Shown in pieces: positions 13,307-16,906 of a DNA stretch of 16,906 nucleotides (positions are counted from its first letter, which is position 1; each line of letters opens with the position of its first letter). Source of the DNA: Ruminococcaceae bacterium UBA5905. GTDB lineage: Bacteria > Bacillota > Clostridia > Oscillospirales > Acutalibacteraceae. The stretch spans positions 1 to 16,906 of the forward strand of contig DJEF01000020.1 in assembly GCA_002431285.1 (NCBI GenBank), written 5' to 3'. Below the pieces are notes generated by a model. That model was not told the DNA's origin, did not search any database, and was given only the letters and a program-made list of their open reading frames with translations. A program made the position numbers and the translations under genes.

Positions 13307-14236
13307 GTGGATATCGTATACCAGCCGCCGCTGACGGTCCCGCAGCCGGCGGATTCCCGGGCTGTGGAGGGACTTGTGGCCGCTCTGTGCGGTCGGTATC
13401 GGGGCCTGCGCGCCGTCACCGTCGGCGCCAGCGTCCTGGAACGTCCTCTGCGGGCGCTGGTGCTGTCCGCCGGACAGGGCGCGCGCCGCCAGCGGGTGCT
13501 GATCGCCGCCGCCTTTCACGGGCAGGAATGGCTCACCGCCCTGTGCGCCCTGCGGCTGTGTGAGGATCTGTGCCGGGCCGAAAAGGCGCGGCTGCCTCTG
13601 TGCGATGTGGAGGTGGAAAAAATTTTAGAGGAGCGGGAGATCTGGTTTCTCCCGCTGGTCAATCCGGACGGGGTGGACATCGCCATCCACGGCAGCGCCG
13701 CCGCAGGGGAATATGCCGCTTTTGTTGCCGCACACGGCGGTGATACGCCGGGGCTGTGGCAGGCCAATGCCCGCGGCGTGGACATCAACCATAATTTTAA
13801 CGCAGGTTGGGCGGAAATGCAAGCCCTGGCGGCAAAAAACCATCGGGACGCCCCCGGCCCCCGCCAATACAGCGGTCCTTCACCGGAAAGCGAGCCGGAG
13901 ACGCGGGCGGTCACCGACCTGTGCCGCCGGTACGGATTCCGGCATCTGGTGGCGCTCCACAGCCAGGGGGAGGAGATCTATTGGCGCTATGGCGACAGCA
14001 CGCCGCCTCAGAGCCGCCTGATGGCGCAGGTGCTGGGGGCGGCCGGGGGCTATACCGTGGCCGATCCCGTCGGGATGGCCGCCCATGGGGGCTGCAAGGA
14101 TTGGTTCATCCGGTGCTTTCACCGTCCGGGTTTCACCATCGAGCTGGGGCGGGGAGAAAACCCGCTGCCGCTGTCGGATTTTGAGCCGCTATACGAGAAG
14201 GCACGGGAGATGCTGGTGCTGTGCGCCGTTTTATAG
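13307..14236 (+). CDS. M14 family zinc carboxypeptidase, probably acting on peptidoglycan peptides
   Basis: 309 residues from a GTG start with GGGAG 6 nt upstream; the frame continues upstream without a ribosome binding site. Zinc ligands are visible: His71 and Glu74 in AFHGQEW, and His218 in VALHSQGEE. The catalytic Glu is Glu279 in GFTIELGRGENPL. LVNPDGVDI (118-125) and ARGVDINHNFNAGW (155-168) mark the substrate pocket. Pancreatic-type enzymes have Asn-Arg in the latter motif; here it is NHN, a variant I associate with bacterial gamma-D-glutamyl-diaminopimelate peptidases. There is no signal peptide and no LysM or other wall-binding domain, so it is likely cytosolic and might recycle muropeptides. 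Substrate is inferred, not shown. Confidence 0.9.
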   Translation: MDIVYQPPLTVPQPADSRAVEGLVAALCGRYRGLRAVTVGASVLERPLRALVLSAGQGARRQRVLIAAAFHGQEWLTALCALRLCEDLCRAEKARLPLCDVEVEKILEEREIWFLPLVNPDGVDIAIHGSAAAGEYAAFVAAHGGDTPGLWQANARGVDINHNFNAGWAEMQALAAKNHRDAPGPRQYSGPSPESEPETRAVTDLCRRYGFRHLVALHSQGEEIYWRYGDSTPPQSRLMAQVLGAAGGYTVADPVGMAAHGGCKDWFIRCFHRPGFTIELGRGENPLPLSDFEPLYEKAREMLVLCAVL

Positions 14237-14237
14237 G

Positions 14238-14456
14238 TTATTCTTCGCCGATGTAGGTGAAACGGGGAAAGCGCTGCCCGTCTCGTTCCACCGTTTCCAG
14301 CCACATGGCTGCCGGCCGCACCCACAGTCCGCCGTCGCCGTACAGGGCGCGGTACACCACCATGGGCTCCAGCGTTTCCGAGTGTCGGGCAATGCCCAGC
14401 ACCACGTATTCGTTTCCTTTGAAATGCCGCCAGCGCCCCGGTCGAATCTCGTCCAT
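14238..14456 (-). CDS. DUF1653 domain protein
   Basis: 72 residues, the typical size for this family. The pattern RPGRWRHFKGNEYVVLGIAR HSETLEPMVVYRALYGDGGLWVRP, then a hydrophobic-aromatic end (FPRFTYIGEE), is characteristic of DUF1653, a small widespread domain of unknown function. I start at ATG 14456; the GTG at 14465 is part of the ribosome binding site GGGGTGAT. It ends one base from the stop of the M14 gene, tail to tail. Confidence 0.9.
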   Translation of the reverse strand: MDEIRPGRWRHFKGNEYVVLGIARHSETLEPMVVYRALYGDGGLWVRPAAMWLETVERDGQRFPRFTYIGEE

Positions 14457-14473
14457 CGGTATCACCCCTATAT

Positions 14474-14503
14474 AATGTATAAAAGGACTTACGGTGCGGT
14501 CAA
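14474..14503 (-). promoter_or_regulatory. Candidate promoter of the DUF1653 gene, overlapping the end of the sulfatase gene
   Basis: Minus strand TTGACC (14498-14503) with TACATT (14474-14479, spacer 18) or TATACA (14476-14481, spacer 16). The -35 lies within the last codons of the upstream gene. Read-through from that gene is also possible. Confidence 0.4.
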
Positions 14504-16720
14504 CGAAAACAGTTCCTCGTGCTTGTTGTCCTCGTCAAACATCAGGTTGTAGATCACTTTTTCATAGTTCTTCAGTAGCGGGGTATATTCCGAAGTCTCC
14601 CCGTTGTCGTAATAGTTGCCGGCGGCGTCGATGTATCCGACCGTGTCAATGACCGGCAGCGTTTCCGACAGTTTCAGCAGATACTGGTTGAATACCGGCA
14701 TTTCTATCCCGGCCACCTGCATCACGTAGGAGGACAGGTAGTTGCTGCTCAGCCGCTCCACCGTTTTTTCCTCGATGGGGTAGTTCGCCCAGATGTAGAA
14801 TGGGGTGATATATCGCTGCTGATTCTGCCGGGTGCTCAGGGAATATAGCGAATCCACCCCCAGCAGCTCCTGCAAATAGGCGGTCTCGATGTTGGGCTGA
14901 TGGTCGCCGAACATACAGATGACGGTAGGCTCATCCTGCTGCTGGAAGTATTCCACCAGCTCCCGGAACGCATCGTCAGAGCGTTTCACCAGTGAGAAAT
15001 ACTGGTTGGCCAGCGGATACAGGTCGGTATCTCCCCGCTCCGTGTGCCGCACCGCCCGGTTGCCGGCGGCGTCGGTGACATAGATCTCCTGTTGGAAATT
15101 CTGGGACCGCTCGGTGTAGCCGCCGTGGTTCTGCATGGTCACGTTGAAGAGGAAGAAGGGCTGGCTCTCGTCCCGGTCCTCATACAGCTCGATCACTTTG
15201 CGGTAATTGTAGCTGTCGCTCACATACCGCCGCAGCAGCACCTCCTGCCCGGGGTAGGCCTCCTCCACCAGCGTTTCCAACGTTTCGGCGCTGAAACCGC
15301 TGTTCTGGTATTCGGTGAGGATATCTGGGTCGATCACCGAGCCGATGGACAGGAATCGCTCAAAACCCAGATATTTATACACATTCGTGCGGTTCCACCC
15401 GCTGGAATAGTAGGGGTGGAACGCCAGCTTGGAATACCCTTGTGCCGCCACGGTGGATACCAGCGAGAGCAGGGGATTCTTGATATACAGCATATAGGCG
15501 TTGCTCCCCGCCGGGAAAAAGGCGGTGGATACACCGGTGAGAAATTCAAATTCCGTGTTGCTGGTGCCGGAGCCCACCACCGGCACATACAGATCGCCCC
15601 GCACGGTGTTTTCGGTCAGCGATCGGAGAAAGGGCATATAGTCCTCGTTGGTGTGCACTTCGCCCAGCACGTCCAGATCGGCCAGCGATTCGTTCATGAT
15701 GCAGATGATATTGGGGGTCTGCGGCGTTTCGGGAGCGGTTTCGGCTTCGGAAATGCTGATGGTTATTTCGTCCGCCGTTTCCTCTTCCAGTAAGCCGTAC
15801 ACAATGGTGGGAACGGCGGCGGCATCATACCCCGCCGGCCGGGACACCTTGATGTATTTCAGATTCAGGCAAAAATTCATGACCACGCCGGTGCGTCGGT
15901 ATCCCCGGTTCTGATTCCAGAAATCCGGGCGCAATCCCGCCTCGGCATATTGATCGGTGAAGGCGTAGATGCCCACGATGCATACCGTCAGCGTCGCGCA
16001 GAACACCCGCGTGGCGATTTTCAGCACCTTGTCCATTTTGGGCGTGCGCAGCTGAAATGCAGCCACCTGCAAAAATGCCAGCAGCAGAACGGCGATGATG
16101 ATTTGATAGTCAAGAGAAAATTTGTAGTTGGCCGCCACGTTGGCCGCTGTGCCGGCGGCGAAAATATCCATGGGGGTGAAGGGCGTACCGCGGAAGGCGG
16201 TCACCCAGTGGTTGGTCAGCGCCAGCAGGAACACCAGCGGATTGACGATGAGCAACGGCAGACGCAGACTGCCGGACAGGGCGTATACCACCCCGTAAAA
16301 GACGAAATACAGTATATAATTCAATATAAGCGTCTGCGGCGACCAGTCCCAGGTGAATACGCCGTTGAGACATTCCGCCATGGTCATAGCGACGATCGGC
16401 AGCAGCAACGCCGTCACCACGTGGATCACCGTTTCCGGCTTTTTCGGCAGGCTCCAGTGCAGCAGGGTCATGACTGCCAGCACGGCACAGGCGGCCAGAC
16501 TCAGCCCGAACAGCAGCCCGCCTGTGGACACGTTGTCGGTAGAAAAGGCGTCACGGTTTCCCAGCACCAGCCACAGCATGGCGGCGGTAAACAGCCCGCC
16601 GAAAAGTAAGCGCCGTCCGGTGGTGCTGACTGTCAGCCCGCCGGGCAACGGCCGGCAGAATAGCGTGGCGCGCCCCCATCCCCGGAGCGGGCGGATACGG
16701 TTTTCTTGCGTATCAGACAA
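14489..16720 (-). CDS. LTA synthase-like membrane sulfatase (phosphoglycerol/phosphoethanolamine transferase family)
   Basis: 743 residues. An N-terminal membrane region with about six helices (36-52, 66-88, 97-117, 130-150, 153-170, 207-224, and one near 235-253) is followed by an extracellular sulfatase-fold domain from about residue 336. Metal and catalytic residues align with LtaS: Glu344 in CIMNESLADLD, Thr386 in GSGTSNTEFE as the nucleophile, His532 in MQNHGGY, and Asp606/His607 in MFGDHQP. The family transfers glycerophosphate or related head groups onto glycolipids, polymers or lipids outside the cell. A two-part C-terminal tail follows, longer than in S. aureus LtaS (about 646 residues). 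The start is TTG with AAAGGAGG 7 nt upstream. The donor and acceptor cannot be told from sequence. Confidence 0.92.
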   Translation of the reverse strand: MSDTQENRIRPLRGWGRATLFCRPLPGGLTVSTTGRRLLFGGLFTAAMLWLVLGNRDAFSTDNVSTGGLLFGLSLAACAVLAVMTLLHWSLPKKPETVIHVVTALLLPIVAMTMAECLNGVFTWDWSPQTLILNYILYFVFYGVVYALSGSLRLPLLIVNPLVFLLALTNHWVTAFRGTPFTPMDIFAAGTAANVAANYKFSLDYQIIIAVLLLAFLQVAAFQLRTPKMDKVLKIATRVFCATLTVCIVGIYAFTDQYAEAGLRPDFWNQNRGYRRTGVVMNFCLNLKYIKVSRPAGYDAAAVPTIVYGLLEEETADEITISISEAETAPETPQTPNIICIMNESLADLDVLGEVHTNEDYMPFLRSLTENTVRGDLYVPVVGSGTSNTEFEFLTGVSTAFFPAGSNAYMLYIKNPLLSLVSTVAAQGYSKLAFHPYYSSGWNRTNVYKYLGFERFLSIGSVIDPDILTEYQNSGFSAETLETLVEEAYPGQEVLLRRYVSDSYNYRKVIELYEDRDESQPFFLFNVTMQNHGGYTERSQNFQQEIYVTDAAGNRAVRHTERGDTDLYPLANQYFSLVKRSDDAFRELVEYFQQQDEPTVICMFGDHQPNIETAYLQELLGVDSLYSLSTRQNQQRYITPFYIWANYPIEEKTVERLSSNYLSSYVMQVAGIEMPVFNQYLLKLSETLPVIDTVGYIDAAGNYYDNGETSEYTPLLKNYEKVIYNLMFDEDNKHEELFSLTAP

Positions 16721-16769
16721 GATAAGCCCTCCTTTGCGGCCCCAGCAGCCGCTTGTATACAGAGGTACT

Positions 16770-16798
16770 GTATCATAGAATTGTGAAGATTATGTGAA
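16770..16798 (-). promoter_or_regulatory. Promoter of the sulfatase gene with two PhoP-box-like repeats
   Basis: Minus strand TTCACA (16793-16798) serves as -35 with TGATAC (16770-16775) at 17 bp. A second TTCACA at 16782-16787 lies 5 bp from the first. TT(A/C/T)ACA repeats with about 5-bp spacing are the known PhoP recognition pattern in B. subtilis. Only two copies are seen. Confidence 0.45.
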
Positions 16799-16872
16799 TG
16801 GGCGTTCGCTTTTGCGAAGAATCCTGTCGAAAACTTTTTTGATAGAATTCCGAAAAAAAGTGAAAAAAGGTG

Positions 16873-16901
16873 TTGACAAATGGGGCGGGAGGTGGTATTA
16901 T
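16873..16901 (+). promoter_or_regulatory. Strong + strand promoter at the right edge, divergent from the sulfatase gene
   Basis: TTGACA (16873-16878), 17-bp spacer, TATTAT (16896-16901). An A/T-rich stretch (about 16830-16868, with AAAAAAAGTGAAAAAAGG) lies directly upstream like an UP element, which is common at ribosomal RNA promoters. The gene it drives is outside the window. Confidence 0.8.
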
Positions 16902-16906
16902 AGCAA

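Overview
The window looks like a chromosomal segment of an anaerobic, GC-rich Bacillota, most likely Clostridia of the Oscillospiraceae type. The evidence is the gene set: a sodium-translocating decarboxylase beta/gamma pair, a PcrA with a clostridial-style insertion, a DUF1836 regulator, an LTA-synthase-like sulfatase, and AAAGGAGG-type ribosome binding sites with consensus sigma-A promoters. Nearly all genes are on the minus strand.

Left part (1-3300) has accessory character and is visibly richer in A/T between genes. It holds the 3' end of a Fic-family gene (+), then a minus-strand operon of a MATE efflux pump and a BmrR-like MerR regulator. The operon has a textbook MerR promoter (19-bp spacer carrying a 21-bp dyad) and ends in a truncated third gene resembling the N-terminus of B3/B4 tRNA-editing-domain proteins. 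Two near-identical 38-bp hairpin sequences in the same orientation flank this cassette. The block lies on the 3' side of a tRNA-Ser(CGA), the usual side for integrated islands.

Middle-left (3260-3630): tRNA-Ser(CGA) with encoded CCA, a strong terminator, and about 200 nt of structured leader driven by a perfect TTGACA-17-TATAAT promoter. I could not assign the leader to a known RNA family.

The core part (3823-14456) contains, in coordinate order: pcrA helicase; oadG-oadB, whose beta subunit carries an extra region of about 88 residues; an XRE/zinc-ribbon regulator; and a membrane module transcribed DUF1836 regulator -> SPFH/prohibitin protein -> small membrane protein with a PH-like C-terminus -> its tandem paralogue. 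These are followed by a nudF-membrane protein pair with its own terminator, a doubtful small membrane ORF (+), a cytosolic M14 peptidase (+), and a DUF1653 protein.

Right edge (14489-16906): a 743-residue LTA-synthase-like membrane sulfatase starting at TTG, with two PhoP-box-like repeats at its promoter. Beyond it a strong divergent + strand promoter with an A/T-rich upstream element points to a highly expressed unit, perhaps stable RNA, just outside the window.

I see no CRISPR array, transposase or integrase. The least explained items are the RNA ahead of tRNA-Ser, the SPFH/PH-like module and the insertion in OadB.
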